This document shows positions 17,991 through 27,916 of a DNA stretch of 62,702 bases, piece after piece; the first letter of the stretch is position 1, and each line of letters starts with the position of its first letter. The notes beneath the pieces are model-generated. The model had not been told where the DNA came from, did not search any database, and saw nothing but the letters and a program-made list of their open reading frames with translations. The position numbers and the translations under genes are program-made. The stretch lies in NCBI GenBank assembly GCA_024403235.1, contig JAKSSF010000014.1, positions 1 to 62,702 on the forward strand, given 5' to 3'. Source of the stretch: Lachnospiraceae bacterium. GTDB taxonomy: Bacteria; Bacillota; Clostridia; Lachnospirales; Lachnospiraceae.

Positions 17991-19334
17991 TTATTGTACA
18001 TAGTCGCTCTTTACATAAGCAACTTTTCCGTTATATTTTACCTTTGTCCAGCCATTGGCCTGTTTTTCAATCAGATCCAATTTCGTTCCTTTCTTACAAA
18101 GGCCTAACTTTTCACCGGTCTCACTGTCAGAAGCACGAACATTGACATTATCTGTTGCTGTTACAGTGCCCGTCACAGTATCTTCTTTTACTTCCGGTTT
18201 GGTTTCTTCTTTAGGCTTGGTTTCCTCTTTTGTGGTAGTATCCGGCTTTGTCTCAGCAGTAGTTTCCTCTGTAGTCTCTTCCGCTGTCTCTGTCTGTTCG
18301 TCAGCCTTTACTACAGTACTTTCTGCTGTTTCCAAATAATCACTCTTGATATACGCATCCTTACCCTCATAAATAATATGAGACCAACCATTGACCTTAG
18401 CTTCCACCAAATCAAACACTTGTCCCAGTTGAGCCTTACCCAATTTATCTGCGGTTTCACTATCAGAGCTACGAACATTTACAACATCTGTCGTTTTTAC
18501 CTTTGTAACAACTATGGTTGCTTCCGGCTCTTCTGTTACTTCTTCAGGTTCTTCCGCTTTTGCATTTTCTGCTTCTAACTGTGCCAGTGCCTCTCCAACA
18601 GAAGAAGTCAATAAATTCGGTAACTCATCCAAAAATGCGCTTAACTCTACATCCTCTGTCTTTACCTCATTATACTGTACTTGAACCTGATTAAATAAAT
18701 CGATAACATCATTCTGAGCAGAAATTTTCTTCAAATAATCGATGGTATTCTGCGATAATTTACCATCATTGATATAATACTTACCGGTATTATCCTGGCA
18801 CACATACAAGGTATTCAAACCAGGTGCAGTGGAATCATAATTTAAGAATTTCACTTCATAGAAAGAATATACTACAAAAGAGCCTTCTTCCGGTCCCTGT
18901 TTTGTATACACCTTAATCACAGGATAGTTTTCAATATACTCACTCTTCTTTTTAATTTTGATTTCTTCTTTTTCGTCCGAGTAATTCTTAATAGAACGGA
19001 TGGTATCCACATCCCCATCTGCTAACGCCTGATAGTAGGTGTGCACCAATTCATTTACTGCCGGATAGGCATCTTCCTCTAAAGCTTCCTCTGGCACTTC
19101 CACAGTAGAAGTAGGTTCTTCCGCTGTTTCCTCTGTTACTGCGGCAGCTTCCTGTGTGGCAGTATGCTTTCCTGCCATACTACTGATAATGACAGCCACG
19201 ATTACAATAACGAAGAATGCGGCTACGGCCAAAGCAATCTTTTTATTTTCCTTCAGAAGATGACTAATATCGCCCCAAATAACCTTTGCTCGATCTAGTA
19301 TTTTCTTCCAAGTTGTATCTTTCTTTTCATCCAT
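17991..19334 (-). CDS. Membrane-anchored protein with two bacterial SH3 domains
   Basis: About 447 residues: a short cytoplasmic start, one TM helix (IALAVAAFFVIVIVAVII), an acidic linker, a conserved middle domain of about 150 residues (NELVHTYYQALADGD, SNTF2-like feel), then two SH3b repeats, each with VNVRxSDSET and GW..V.Y.GK.AY(V/I)KSDY, separated by a Thr/Glu/Lys-rich spacer. SH3b domains bind wall peptides, so this is probably a surface protein. I chose the ATG at 19334; the longer GTG at 19367 lies inside tRNA-Arg. The function is not known. Confidence 0.85.
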   Translation of the reverse strand: MDEKKDTTWKKILDRAKVIWGDISHLLKENKKIALAVAAFFVIVIVAVIISSMAGKHTATQEAAAVTEETAEEPTSTVEVPEEALEEDAYPAVNELVHTYYQALADGDVDTIRSIKNYSDEKEEIKIKKKSEYIENYPVIKVYTKQGPEEGSFVVYSFYEVKFLNYDSTAPGLNTLYVCQDNTGKYYINDGKLSQNTIDYLKKISAQNDVIDLFNQVQVQYNEVKTEDVELSAFLDELPNLLTSSVGEALAQLEAENAKAEEPEEVTEEPEATIVVTKVKTTDVVNVRSSDSETADKLGKAQLGQVFDLVEAKVNGWSHIIYEGKDAYIKSDYLETAESTVVKADEQTETAEETTEETTAETKPDTTTKEETKPKEETKPEVKEDTVTGTVTATDNVNVRASDSETGEKLGLCKKGTKLDLIEKQANGWTKVKYNGKVAYVKSDYVQ

Positions 19335-19362
19335 GCTTGTGGAACTTCCCCTTTCAAAAAGA

Positions 19363-19434
19363 TGCACCCGACAGGAATCGAACCTGCATTAAAGGCGTCG
19401 GAGGCCTCCGTTCTATCCGTTAGACTACGGGTGC
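19363..19434 (-). tRNA. tRNA-Arg (anticodon CCG)
   Basis: A 72-nt cloverleaf on the minus strand: acceptor GCACCCG/CGGGTGC, T-arm GGTTCGATTCC, and anticodon loop CTCCGAC read as CCG for codon CGG. CCA is not encoded. The gene for the SH3 protein begins about 30 bp downstream. Confidence 0.95.
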
Positions 19435-19523
19435 ACATTTCGTTGTAAATATTACAATTTTGTTACAACCGTTTAACATATTACCACACAATTTTAGGGT
19501 TGTCTAGTAGACAAATGTTTCCA

Positions 19524-21707
19524 TCAGCGCAGAGACACTACTACAAATCGATTTTCTGTAGGTGTTTTCCCTACTGCTTCTTGCAATACTTTTGCTACCG
19601 TATCATCGTAATCTCCTGCTTCCAGCATAACCTTTGCATCTTCTAGTCGTAGGCACATAAAATCAGAACCGTAAAATCGCTCTTGCAGAATTGCAAAGGT
19701 ATCCTCCGGACGCAAATCTCCGGAAACCACATCCGGTCGATAAAAACTGGAACGAAAATCCAAATCACTAAAGATGACCACTGATTTTTCCGGAATTTCC
19801 GCATAGTCTTGATTCCATTTCTGTTGCAGGGACGCATAGTAGGAATCAGAAAAAGCAAATGGTTTTTCTGTGATTCTGGTAAAACAAGCAAAACATAACA
19901 AACAAGTCACAAAAATTCCCAAATACCAGGTACCGAGCTTTCCTTTCAGCTTCGGATACATCCATCCAAAAAGGCCAAAGGAAATCAAAAATGTGGCCGG
20001 TTCAAAAAAACGGAAATAAAAAGTATCCATAGAGGAAACATAACGAATTCCAATAAAGATTATATAGTATGCAACGCCCAAATAAACAAATGCACCTTCC
20101 CTAGACAATTTATCCTTCTGTTTGGCTACAAAAACAATTAACCCAAGTAAAATTGCAAAAAAGGCTAATACCTTTAAGGGATAAGAAAAGTCCTCAATCA
20201 CCTTTGGAACGGAGACAGAAAAAATATTACAAACCTCTGTCCAAAGAGAATCCACCAGATCATTGGTTAGTTTCTCATAATCATCCCACCACATGGTACG
20301 GCTTACTCCGGAAGCATTTCCATTTTTAATCTTATTGCACAGCAAATACAAAACAGAAAACATTCCGGATACAAATGCAGTTCCGGTAAGATTTCGAATT
20401 TTCTTCCATAGCAAACTATCCTTTGTAGAAAGCCATAGATACCCTAAAAGCACCAAATATCCAGCTACTGCAATCCAAATATATATGCCAAAATATCTGG
20501 TCATAAAAACCAAAAAGCCAAATACACCAAGACCTACATAGGTTTTTACTGCAGGTTTCTCTTTTGCCACAATTTCACCAAAAAGGACGGCAAAACAAAA
20601 CAAGAAAACCATAAATGGAATCTCGCTCCAGGTATAATAGGTCAATTCTACAAAGCCTGCATTCAATAAAATCAGACTATAAAACCAGGCATCTTTTTTA
20701 TATACCCTTTCTAGTAACACAAGAAGAATCCCGATGCAAAGAATAGTAAATAGTTTCGATGCCAGAAAAATCTCTGTTCCTGTTAAAACTTTAACCAAAG
20801 CGATTCCCACAGGGTAAATAATTGGCCAATTTGCAAACCAACTTTCATAACCTGCCAAGCCATCATAAGAAAAGCCTTGACCGGAAACCAACGCAACTGC
20901 TTCTCTCAAATAACCTGCGGAATCGGAGGTAATATAAACACCCTTCTGATATCCTTCAGTCAGTACTCCCAGCGCCAAGGTTACAAATACCAGAATCAAA
21001 AATCCATACGAAAAATACTGCTCTCCTATACGGGAAAAGGGGATCCGAGAAAACACCTTCTGATAAAAGGCTGTTCCCAACCAAATCCAAATTAGGCAAA
21101 GCACTGTTAGCAATACAGTAACCGGAATAGAAAAATATAAAATCTTTCCAAAGGTCAAATGAACCGGCTCCACCTCTGCTACGCCAATGGAAATGCCTCC
21201 CTGTTCTACCTGGTCACCCTTAGTAACCTGCTCTGTAAAAGGAAGATTCTCCATTTGGTACTCTTCTAATTTCATAAAATAGGGTTCACTGGAATCAGTC
21301 AAAAAATCTACTTCGTAGGTTTTTCCTGCTTCTAAGGTCATTTCCCCCTCTACAAAAATCCAGTTTCCTGCTTCCAGTGCGCCGACCTGTAAGGTTTGCT
21401 CTAACAACCGGCTTCCTATTTCATCCTTTACCCGAATAGACAAACCACCTGTACTTTCCGCATAAAGATTCACCAATAATACTTCCAGGCCACTAATCCA
21501 TAAATCCCGTTTTGGTGTCAACTTGGCTGTTACTGTTTTCCCCGGTTCGCAGGTAACATATATCGGATTTTCTACCAGTTCCGGCACTCTTACAGTGGTC
21601 TTTCTGCCATTTTTCGCCGGATGATTTAATACCAGCAAAGCGCCGCAGGCTACCGCCAATAGCGCCACTGAAATAATCACTTTCCAAACAATTCCTTTTT
21701 TTAGCAT
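19524..21707 (-). CDS. Large multi-pass membrane protein, GT-C glycosyltransferase-like
   Basis: 727 residues. One N-terminal TM helix is followed by an extracytoplasmic beta-rich region of about 160 residues (EAGNWIFVEGEMTLEAGKTYEVDF reads like a sugar-binding or jelly-roll fold). About eleven further TM helices follow, then a soluble C-terminal tail. The first large loop has ITSDSAGYLREAVALVSGQG, where an acidic residue could serve the GT-C active site. It is the last of five coupled genes (7-bp overlap with the flavoprotein). It probably transfers a sugar from a polyprenyl-phosphate donor. Acceptor and sugar are unknown. Confidence 0.7.
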   Translation of the reverse strand: MLKKGIVWKVIISVALLAVACGALLVLNHPAKNGRKTTVRVPELVENPIYVTCEPGKTVTAKLTPKRDLWISGLEVLLVNLYAESTGGLSIRVKDEIGSRLLEQTLQVGALEAGNWIFVEGEMTLEAGKTYEVDFLTDSSEPYFMKLEEYQMENLPFTEQVTKGDQVEQGGISIGVAEVEPVHLTFGKILYFSIPVTVLLTVLCLIWIWLGTAFYQKVFSRIPFSRIGEQYFSYGFLILVFVTLALGVLTEGYQKGVYITSDSAGYLREAVALVSGQGFSYDGLAGYESWFANWPIIYPVGIALVKVLTGTEIFLASKLFTILCIGILLVLLERVYKKDAWFYSLILLNAGFVELTYYTWSEIPFMVFLFCFAVLFGEIVAKEKPAVKTYVGLGVFGFLVFMTRYFGIYIWIAVAGYLVLLGYLWLSTKDSLLWKKIRNLTGTAFVSGMFSVLYLLCNKIKNGNASGVSRTMWWDDYEKLTNDLVDSLWTEVCNIFSVSVPKVIEDFSYPLKVLAFFAILLGLIVFVAKQKDKLSREGAFVYLGVAYYIIFIGIRYVSSMDTFYFRFFEPATFLISFGLFGWMYPKLKGKLGTWYLGIFVTCLLCFACFTRITEKPFAFSDSYYASLQQKWNQDYAEIPEKSVVIFSDLDFRSSFYRPDVVSGDLRPEDTFAILQERFYGSDFMCLRLEDAKVMLEAGDYDDTVAKVLQEAVGKTPTENRFVVVSLR

Positions 21708-22936
21708 GTGTACATCTCCTGGGCCAAATGCAATGCCTTTTCTACCGTTACATCCGAATTATAATGAGAATGCTCTCCCCAACGGCCAAGACCATACACC
21801 TGTTTTTCTCTGCTTACTTTTAATAAGCAATCCATAATTTCCGGTTTGTCACAGGTATTCAAAGGATAGGCATACTCATTGATATAAGAGAATATATTTT
21901 CCATGGAATCATATGCCCCAATGCGTTCTGTTCTGGTTTCTAACCAGTAGCCTTTACTATCGGTACAGAAATTATGTCTTACCAAGATTCTGTGATAGGG
22001 TAGATTTTCGTCAGGCATATAAATCCAATGAGCTTTTGTATCCAAATCTTCTGCTACATATCTGGTCTCAATAGCAGAACTTTTTAGTGTTCTCACTTGC
22101 TGTAATAATTCCGTATCCAGACCTGTCAAATTCTCTATACTGTTCCAGGGAATGGTTGTGATAATCTTTTCCCCACAATATACCTTGCCATTTACAGTTA
22201 CTACCTGTTTGTTGTCTAAATCCAGACTTTTTACTGCTTGTCCATACTGAATATGTGCTTTCATGGAAGCCCCAATTCTAAGCCATACTTCTCCATAGCC
22301 ATAGGCTTTAGGATAATAAAAACTGGCATGGCCCGGCTGTTTTCCATACATCTTCTTCTCCAGACAGGAAAGCAAGGTCTCTCGAAAACTTACATTGGGA
22401 AGTTTCTCTAACCAATAGGTGCCTAAAGAATCCAACTGATCTGCGAACATTTTTTGGTTATAGGGAATCATATAATCCTTTGCGATTCTATCTCCCAATT
22501 TCCAATGGATCCAATCCACAAACTGTTTTGGCATTTCTTCTCCCAAATTACAGCCTGCTTTGGCAATGGATTCCAAATATTCTACCTGTTCCTCCAAAGG
22601 CAGTTGCCATATATGGGCCTCAAAGGGATGATTGATTTCATGATTTTTTACACGGATTCTGCTATCTCTGTGAAAAAGATTCCACTCTTCTTCCGGCAAG
22701 AATTGGAATAGAAACGCATTCACTTCCGGTCTTGTCACATCTAAGAAATGGCCGCCTCCTATATCAAAAGGGCTTCCATCTACCATACAGGAGCGGCATA
22801 ATCCTCCTGCTTCTTCTTCCTTTTCTAAAATCAAAAAGGATTCTTCTCCTAATTCCTGTAATTTTTTAGCAAAGCACAATCCCGCAGGACCCGCTCCCAA
22901 CACCAAATACTTTACTTGTTCCATGGATTCTTCCAC
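21701..22936 (-). CDS. FAD-dependent oxidoreductase, UGM/protoporphyrinogen-oxidase-like
   Basis: 411 residues. N-terminal Rossmann motif VLGAGPAGLCFAKKL and the FAD-contact EEAGGLCRS and FDIGGGHFLDV resemble UDP-galactopyranose mutase and the amine-oxidase superfamily found in polysaccharide loci. The internal NHEINHPFEAHIWQLP aligns by eye with the UGM substrate region, and YYPKAYGYGEVW with the superfamily's conserved Tyr/Gly stretch. It overlaps both neighbours (25 bp upstream, 7 bp downstream), so it works with the glycosyltransferases. It may isomerise or oxidise a lipid-linked or nucleotide sugar. The reaction is not known. Confidence 0.75.
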   Translation of the reverse strand: MEESMEQVKYLVLGAGPAGLCFAKKLQELGEESFLILEKEEEAGGLCRSCMVDGSPFDIGGGHFLDVTRPEVNAFLFQFLPEEEWNLFHRDSRIRVKNHEINHPFEAHIWQLPLEEQVEYLESIAKAGCNLGEEMPKQFVDWIHWKLGDRIAKDYMIPYNQKMFADQLDSLGTYWLEKLPNVSFRETLLSCLEKKMYGKQPGHASFYYPKAYGYGEVWLRIGASMKAHIQYGQAVKSLDLDNKQVVTVNGKVYCGEKIITTIPWNSIENLTGLDTELLQQVRTLKSSAIETRYVAEDLDTKAHWIYMPDENLPYHRILVRHNFCTDSKGYWLETRTERIGAYDSMENIFSYINEYAYPLNTCDKPEIMDCLLKVSREKQVYGLGRWGEHSHYNSDVTVEKALHLAQEMYTC

Positions 22937-23634
22937 ACATTCTTCTCTTGTTCTTTTAATTGAAATAATAAATCCAGAGCTTCCTTTACGGAGCTGCCCT
23001 TGAGACTGGATTTGCCTCCCACATAAGAAATAGGCACTTCGATAGTATGTAAATTACGACAATAGTACCGCATTTCTGTTTGATACATATGCCCTTGGGA
23101 TAAAATCTGATCCAGATTCATATTTTCCAATACCTGACGGGTAAAGCCTTCATAACCGGAGGTCATATCCTTCAATCTTGTTCCCAGTACGATATTGGCA
23201 AGCCAGGTGCCACCCTGACTTAGAATTCTGCGATATAAAGGGTGATGCAGCATTTTGCCCCCCTTCATAAAACGAGAGCCCCATACACAATCGTACCCGC
23301 TTTCCAATTTTTCTATAAATTGGGGCAATTGCTCCGGCAAATGGGATAATCCCCCATCCATTTCAATAATATATTCTGCGCCGTCTTCTAACGCTTTCCT
23401 AAATCCCTCTAAATAGCAGGAAATCACACCTTTGGAGGTAGCATGAAAAATACATTTTACACGCCCTGTACTTTCTTTCGCCCGGATAATCTCTTCTGTT
23501 CTGTCTTTGGAATAACTGTCTATGACGGGATACACAAATAAATTATCATAGGGTAGCGCTAATAGTTTATCCAGTAATTCTCCCATCGTTTCTTCTTCAT
23601 TTGCCACAGGCATTACAACTATTGTCTTTTTCAT
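22912..23634 (-). CDS. GT2 polyprenyl-phosphate glycosyltransferase (DPM1-like)
   Basis: 240 residues with a soluble GT-A fold like dolichyl-phosphate mannose synthase. It opens with IVVMPVANEEETMGELL and has an acidic metal-site region IIEMDGGLSHLPEQLP (the family usually has MDADLSHPP, so the DxD is altered to D-G-G). The TSGYEGFTRQVLE segment is typical. It has no C-terminal TM helices. It should load a sugar from a nucleotide donor onto polyprenyl phosphate for the GT-C enzymes encoded next to it (2-bp gap upstream, 25-bp overlap downstream). Confidence 0.85.
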   Translation of the reverse strand: MKKTIVVMPVANEEETMGELLDKLLALPYDNLFVYPVIDSYSKDRTEEIIRAKESTGRVKCIFHATSKGVISCYLEGFRKALEDGAEYIIEMDGGLSHLPEQLPQFIEKLESGYDCVWGSRFMKGGKMLHHPLYRRILSQGGTWLANIVLGTRLKDMTSGYEGFTRQVLENMNLDQILSQGHMYQTEMRYYCRNLHTIEVPISYVGGKSSLKGSSVKEALDLLFQLKEQEKNVWKNPWNK

Positions 23635-23636
23635 CC

Positions 23637-25193
23637 TTAGTTTCCTTTTTGGAATAATTTATAACTATCACTTTCTTCTATCAATTCGTATCCGTGATAT
23701 AACTGATCCCAATCTACTTCTTCATAGGTATACAGAATCGGCCAATCCTTAGCCAGGTACTCTTTTTGTTCTATTTCTTTCGGTAAAAGTACGAATTCCG
23801 CTTCCCCAATATAGCGTTCCTCCGGCTCACTGTCCCAGAAAAACTTCAACACATATTTTTGATAATCATCCATATAGCAAATAGAGGTTGCCCTATCTTT
23901 GATGCCTGCTTCCTGCCAGATTTCTTTGATACGACTCTCTCTGTCCGCCAAAGGAATACGATAGCCTGTGGATGCCAATTTTCCTATTACCAAAAGGCAT
24001 ACAAAGATAAGAAAAATTCCCTGTAGGAATGGTAACTGCATTTTTCGATTCAGTATGGCAATTCCACAAGTCACTCCTATTGCCAGTACAAAAGCCAGAA
24101 AAGATAACACTCGAAAATAGGGTTGCACACTTTGTCCAATCATAAAGCAGGGATAGGCAAATACAAATACAGCTAAAAACAGTCCTAAAAATAAACCTTC
24201 CTTTTGATTTTGCTTTTTTGACCAAACAGCGATTCCAATGCCCAACAAGCCTAACAGAAAGAACAGTAACACCAATCCCAACCCTAATCCACTATAAAAC
24301 TGTTGGAATAAAGTAGCACTCCAATCAAAGAATTGACGAACCACCAGTCCTCTATCTTTACTTTGAATATAGGGTGTTGCCAGCATATACTCCATGCCGG
24401 TGGTCAAGGCAAGAAATGGATTTTGTACTATAATTTTTACCTGATAGACTCCATAATAGCCACTATCCACGGTTTTACTTAACAAATTGGAACCAATGGC
24501 AAGCCACACCATACTGTAAACGAAAAAGGTGCCAACTGCCGCCAACACACTGGCAAAAATCAACTTTCCTAAACTCTTATACTTTTTCTCCAGTAAAAGG
24601 TACAGGCCACCTGTAAAGCATACCGGTAAAACCCAATAAACACTACTGGTTATAGTATACAGTCCTATAATAAAAGAAAAACCAAACAAACAATACAGCC
24701 AAAGTTTTTCTTTTTCTTTCACACAAATCTGATACAGGCAATGGACACTAACCAACAGCCAGAAGGTGGCAAAACTGTAGCCTCTTCCCTGGATAGCAAG
24801 ATAATTGATCAAAAAGGCACCTGCAAACAATAAGCAACTAATCAATGCCAAAAGGTTATTCCAAAAATAGCCTGCAAAACGATATATCAAATAGACATTT
24901 CCTAGGGATGCCAGAAAAGCCGCCCCACGAAGTCCTATGGTGGAATTGCCTAAATAATTCAAGAAACCACCTGCCACAGAATAGCCCATATGATTATTGG
25001 GAACAGGCCAATGAATGCCGGCATAAATAGGTCCCCTGCTAATAAAGGAATAATAAGTATATAATTCGTCATACCAGGGATCCAAAGTCCACATACGAAT
25101 TCCATAATAAATTGCCAAGACTACCAGAACTATCCATATGCCATACCTGGAAACCCACTTTTCTATTTTTTCCCACTTCTGTTTTACTACCAT
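23637..25193 (-). CDS. GT-C family membrane glycosyltransferase (PMT/ArnT-like)
   Basis: 518 residues with about 11 TM helices. The first loop carries DPWYDELYTYYSFISRG and HWPVPNNHMGY, matching the acidic catalytic loop of PMT_2/GT39-like proteins that use polyprenyl-phosphate sugars outside the membrane. A soluble tail of about 90 residues follows. It is the second gene of the coupled five-gene set. The substrate is inferred only from the neighbouring GT2 gene. Confidence 0.8.
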   Translation of the reverse strand: MVVKQKWEKIEKWVSRYGIWIVLVVLAIYYGIRMWTLDPWYDELYTYYSFISRGPIYAGIHWPVPNNHMGYSVAGGFLNYLGNSTIGLRGAAFLASLGNVYLIYRFAGYFWNNLLALISCLLFAGAFLINYLAIQGRGYSFATFWLLVSVHCLYQICVKEKEKLWLYCLFGFSFIIGLYTITSSVYWVLPVCFTGGLYLLLEKKYKSLGKLIFASVLAAVGTFFVYSMVWLAIGSNLLSKTVDSGYYGVYQVKIIVQNPFLALTTGMEYMLATPYIQSKDRGLVVRQFFDWSATLFQQFYSGLGLGLVLLFFLLGLLGIGIAVWSKKQNQKEGLFLGLFLAVFVFAYPCFMIGQSVQPYFRVLSFLAFVLAIGVTCGIAILNRKMQLPFLQGIFLIFVCLLVIGKLASTGYRIPLADRESRIKEIWQEAGIKDRATSICYMDDYQKYVLKFFWDSEPEERYIGEAEFVLLPKEIEQKEYLAKDWPILYTYEEVDWDQLYHGYELIEESDSYKLFQKGN

Positions 25194-25228
25194 ACTTTAC
25201 TCTTTCATTCTTACCGTTGACGCTGAAA

Positions 25229-26743
25229 CTATTGTTCCGGCTCCACAGACAAACGATACAGATTAAACCAATATCTCTCTATCATGTAGCTGCCTGTTTC
25301 TTCTGCCAAAATTCCTTTGGCTTTCCATTCCTCCAGCAAATCTTCTCGCCATTGGAAACTACCCAGGAACCAAACCTTATCGTGATACTTCAATACTTCC
25401 AACAATTGATCTTCCGATTCCAACATCCCGTATTCTCTATACAGAGTACGAATCAGAGTTTCCGGCTGTGCGCCATATAAGTAACTCTCATTCGGCAAGA
25501 GACAGCCTACCACAGCCTGCACATGATCAAAATTGCATACCAAAATATCTTCATCTCCAATCACAGAAAGACCTTCACTGGCCAGTTCCATTTTGGATTT
25601 TTTATCTCCTTCTTCCCAAGCTGCACTGTCCAAGTCTGAATAGCCTACTGCAAAAAACAGAAGCAACAAAATCACCTGTAACAGAGCCCGTCCACTCCTT
25701 CTCCAAAGAAAGGCAATACCAAACCAGAACAAAGTTAAACAAGGAATCATATATCGATATACAAAAACCGGGCTAACGACTATAGAAAAGCCTACGCCAA
25801 CCAATACCAAGCCTGCCAGTACACCCAAACACAATAAACAGACAAATCCTTCTCCTAAAAACCATGCTTTCGGTTTTTGCTCTATTCCATAGAGAAGTAG
25901 TAGCAGGAAAATGGCAATTCCCAAACCACCTGCCATAATCACATTCAGCTTCGGATACCCTCCTGCAGGTAATAACATATACTTTAAGCACCCGGCAAAA
26001 GAACGCAGGGTTAAAGGTGGAATCCAATAACTACCAGTCACATTGGTCATTTGATGCACTAAGGTTGGCACCCAAGGCACAAACGCAAGAATGGTTATCC
26101 CTAAAGTAATGCCCCACTGTAACAAGGCTTTCCAGCGTTTTTCCACCAAAAAGGCGACTCCCCCCAAACAATATAAAATGCCCAGACTTAGTAAGGCAAA
26201 ATATTGGGTATAAGCTATCCCTATACTACAAACCAGTACCAAACTTAAATAGCCTTTTTTCTCCGTTTTATAATAAAGGCAAGCCCCTACCATGGTGGCA
26301 AACAATAAGAAGCAAGCCAAGGAATACATACGAATTTCTACCCCATACAGACATAACTGTGGCATAAAAATAGACAAAAAGGAACCCAGTCCGGCTTGTA
26401 AAACACCCCATTCTTTCCGCACCAAAGTGGCATAAATAATCCATATTCCCAAATAAGGAAGTACCGATGCTGTCTTTGCCAGATTTACAATGGATAGCCT
26501 AGGAAACAATATGTTCCCAATAGACACCACCCATTTCAAATAAAAATAATAGAAGGGTGGATGTACATCGGTGGCTGTTAGCCTCACAATATCCGGCATA
26601 GTCTGTTTCATCAGACCTAAGGAAAAAACCTCATCATACCAAATATCATTGCCGGAAGTCATAAAAAACAATCGGCAGATTCCATATGCAGTTATCCCCA
26701 ACAGGAGCCATCCTAAGACTTGCTCCTTAATGTTTTCTTTCAT
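25229..26743 (-). CDS. GT-C family membrane glycosyltransferase (PMT/ArnT-like)
   Basis: 504 residues with about 11 TM helices and the clear family loop NDIWYDEVFSLGLMK and ATDVHPPFYYFYLKW (acidic pair plus DVHPP). It is the first gene of the operon, 35 bp before the next. It is paralogous in layout to the 23637-25193 protein but only distantly similar, so the two probably add different sugars or act on different acceptors. Confidence 0.82.
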   Translation of the reverse strand: MKENIKEQVLGWLLLGITAYGICRLFFMTSGNDIWYDEVFSLGLMKQTMPDIVRLTATDVHPPFYYFYLKWVVSIGNILFPRLSIVNLAKTASVLPYLGIWIIYATLVRKEWGVLQAGLGSFLSIFMPQLCLYGVEIRMYSLACFLLFATMVGACLYYKTEKKGYLSLVLVCSIGIAYTQYFALLSLGILYCLGGVAFLVEKRWKALLQWGITLGITILAFVPWVPTLVHQMTNVTGSYWIPPLTLRSFAGCLKYMLLPAGGYPKLNVIMAGGLGIAIFLLLLLYGIEQKPKAWFLGEGFVCLLCLGVLAGLVLVGVGFSIVVSPVFVYRYMIPCLTLFWFGIAFLWRRSGRALLQVILLLLFFAVGYSDLDSAAWEEGDKKSKMELASEGLSVIGDEDILVCNFDHVQAVVGCLLPNESYLYGAQPETLIRTLYREYGMLESEDQLLEVLKYHDKVWFLGSFQWREDLLEEWKAKGILAEETGSYMIERYWFNLYRLSVEPEQ

Positions 26744-26826
26744 CTTTCATGTCCTTTTATACGGGAGTTACCTAACGCAAGGCATACATAGAATATTTTA
26801 CCATGATTCCCCAAAGGATACAACTT

Positions 26827-27801
26827 TCACAGATAGCATTCTAAAGTCCCTTTTTCTCTATCAAAATAATAAATATGATTAGACAGAACTTCTTCCTTTG
26901 CCACATGCTCTGCATTAATCTCCTGTACAATTTCATTCAACGCCAAAGGTTCTCCTTGCCCCTCCTCTTCCGGTACCAAAATCACCTCATGAATGGAACT
27001 GGGAATCACATAATAATTCTTTTCCAGGGTTTCTCCCATTTGTGCCAAAAGTCCGGGATAGGCAATACAGGAAGCCCCATAATATTGACTTTGATTTGTC
27101 AAAATCGTCATTGCTATACTTCCCTCTCTATAAATAGAGCTCCATCTTTCCCGCATCACTTTTAGCAATTTCTTACTGTCTAATGGAATCTCTTCTTCCA
27201 TTTCTCTCAGTTTTTTCTCTATTATTTTCCGATACATATCAAATAAAATTTGTTCTACCGGCTTAATCAAATAGGGATTCTTTTGGGCCGCATTTTGGAT
27301 GGCATCTTCCATCAATTGTTCCTCTGTAATGTTCCAATTCACCAGGTATTCCTTTCGAATCAAAAAGGATCCTCTTCCCATACCTTCCATCTCATAATTA
27401 CAATGACAACAAATTGCTAAATCACAGATTGTTTGATAAGGAATGTCTTTCAAAAGTGCCTCATTTTTTTCTTTATGAATCAAACGAATCCCCAGATGAC
27501 GACGAATCCTTTCATAGTTTTTGATAAACTCACTGTCCCATTGTACTTTTGCTCCATTTTCTTCAAAGAAACGAATCAGTTTTTCCACGATTTCTGACAA
27601 AGGAGTCCCTTCCTGATAAAGAGCAAAAAAATCCTCCAAATAAAAAGTTGGTGCTATATTTTCTCCCGGCTTCATGACACAAATTCCCTGCAAAGTAACA
27701 CCGTTATTTTTTAAAACTTGTCTCTGATTTACTAAAACCTCCTCTCCATAATATTCCTGCAACGCTCGGGTAACCTTTTCGATAAATAATTTGAATTCCA
27801 T
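26827..27801 (-). CDS. DUF5688-family protein
   Basis: 324 residues, no TM helix and no signal peptide. The layout (MEFKLFIEKVTRALQEYYG, ICVMKPGENIAPTFYLEDF, LAICCHCNY and a C-terminal LNEIVQEIN..) matches, from memory, the DUF5688 proteins widespread in Lachnospiraceae, often in several copies per genome. The function is unknown. It lies between the glycosylation operon and efp, all on the minus strand. Confidence 0.7.
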   Translation of the reverse strand: MEFKLFIEKVTRALQEYYGEEVLVNQRQVLKNNGVTLQGICVMKPGENIAPTFYLEDFFALYQEGTPLSEIVEKLIRFFEENGAKVQWDSEFIKNYERIRRHLGIRLIHKEKNEALLKDIPYQTICDLAICCHCNYEMEGMGRGSFLIRKEYLVNWNITEEQLMEDAIQNAAQKNPYLIKPVEQILFDMYRKIIEKKLREMEEEIPLDSKKLLKVMRERWSSIYREGSIAMTILTNQSQYYGASCIAYPGLLAQMGETLEKNYYVIPSSIHEVILVPEEEGQGEPLALNEIVQEINAEHVAKEEVLSNHIYYFDREKGTLECYL

Positions 27802-27865
27802 AGATGTGTTTCCTTTCCTAAATAGATTTGATGAATAAGAAATTTTAAAGATTTAGGAAATAAAA

Positions 27866-27894
27866 AAGACAGTGAACACATCGTCCACTGTCTT
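27866..27894 (-). terminator. efp terminator
   Basis: AAGACAGTG/CACTGTCTT, 11-nt loop, then TTTT on the minus strand. Confidence 0.85.
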
Positions 27895-27916
27895 ACAGGT
27901 CAATTCAACTTTGAGA

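Noticed and set aside
18180-18300. Thr/Glu/Lys-rich repeat in the SH3 protein as a tandem DNA repeat element
   Set aside because: Low-complexity linker coding sequence, typical of surface proteins, not a mobile repeat.
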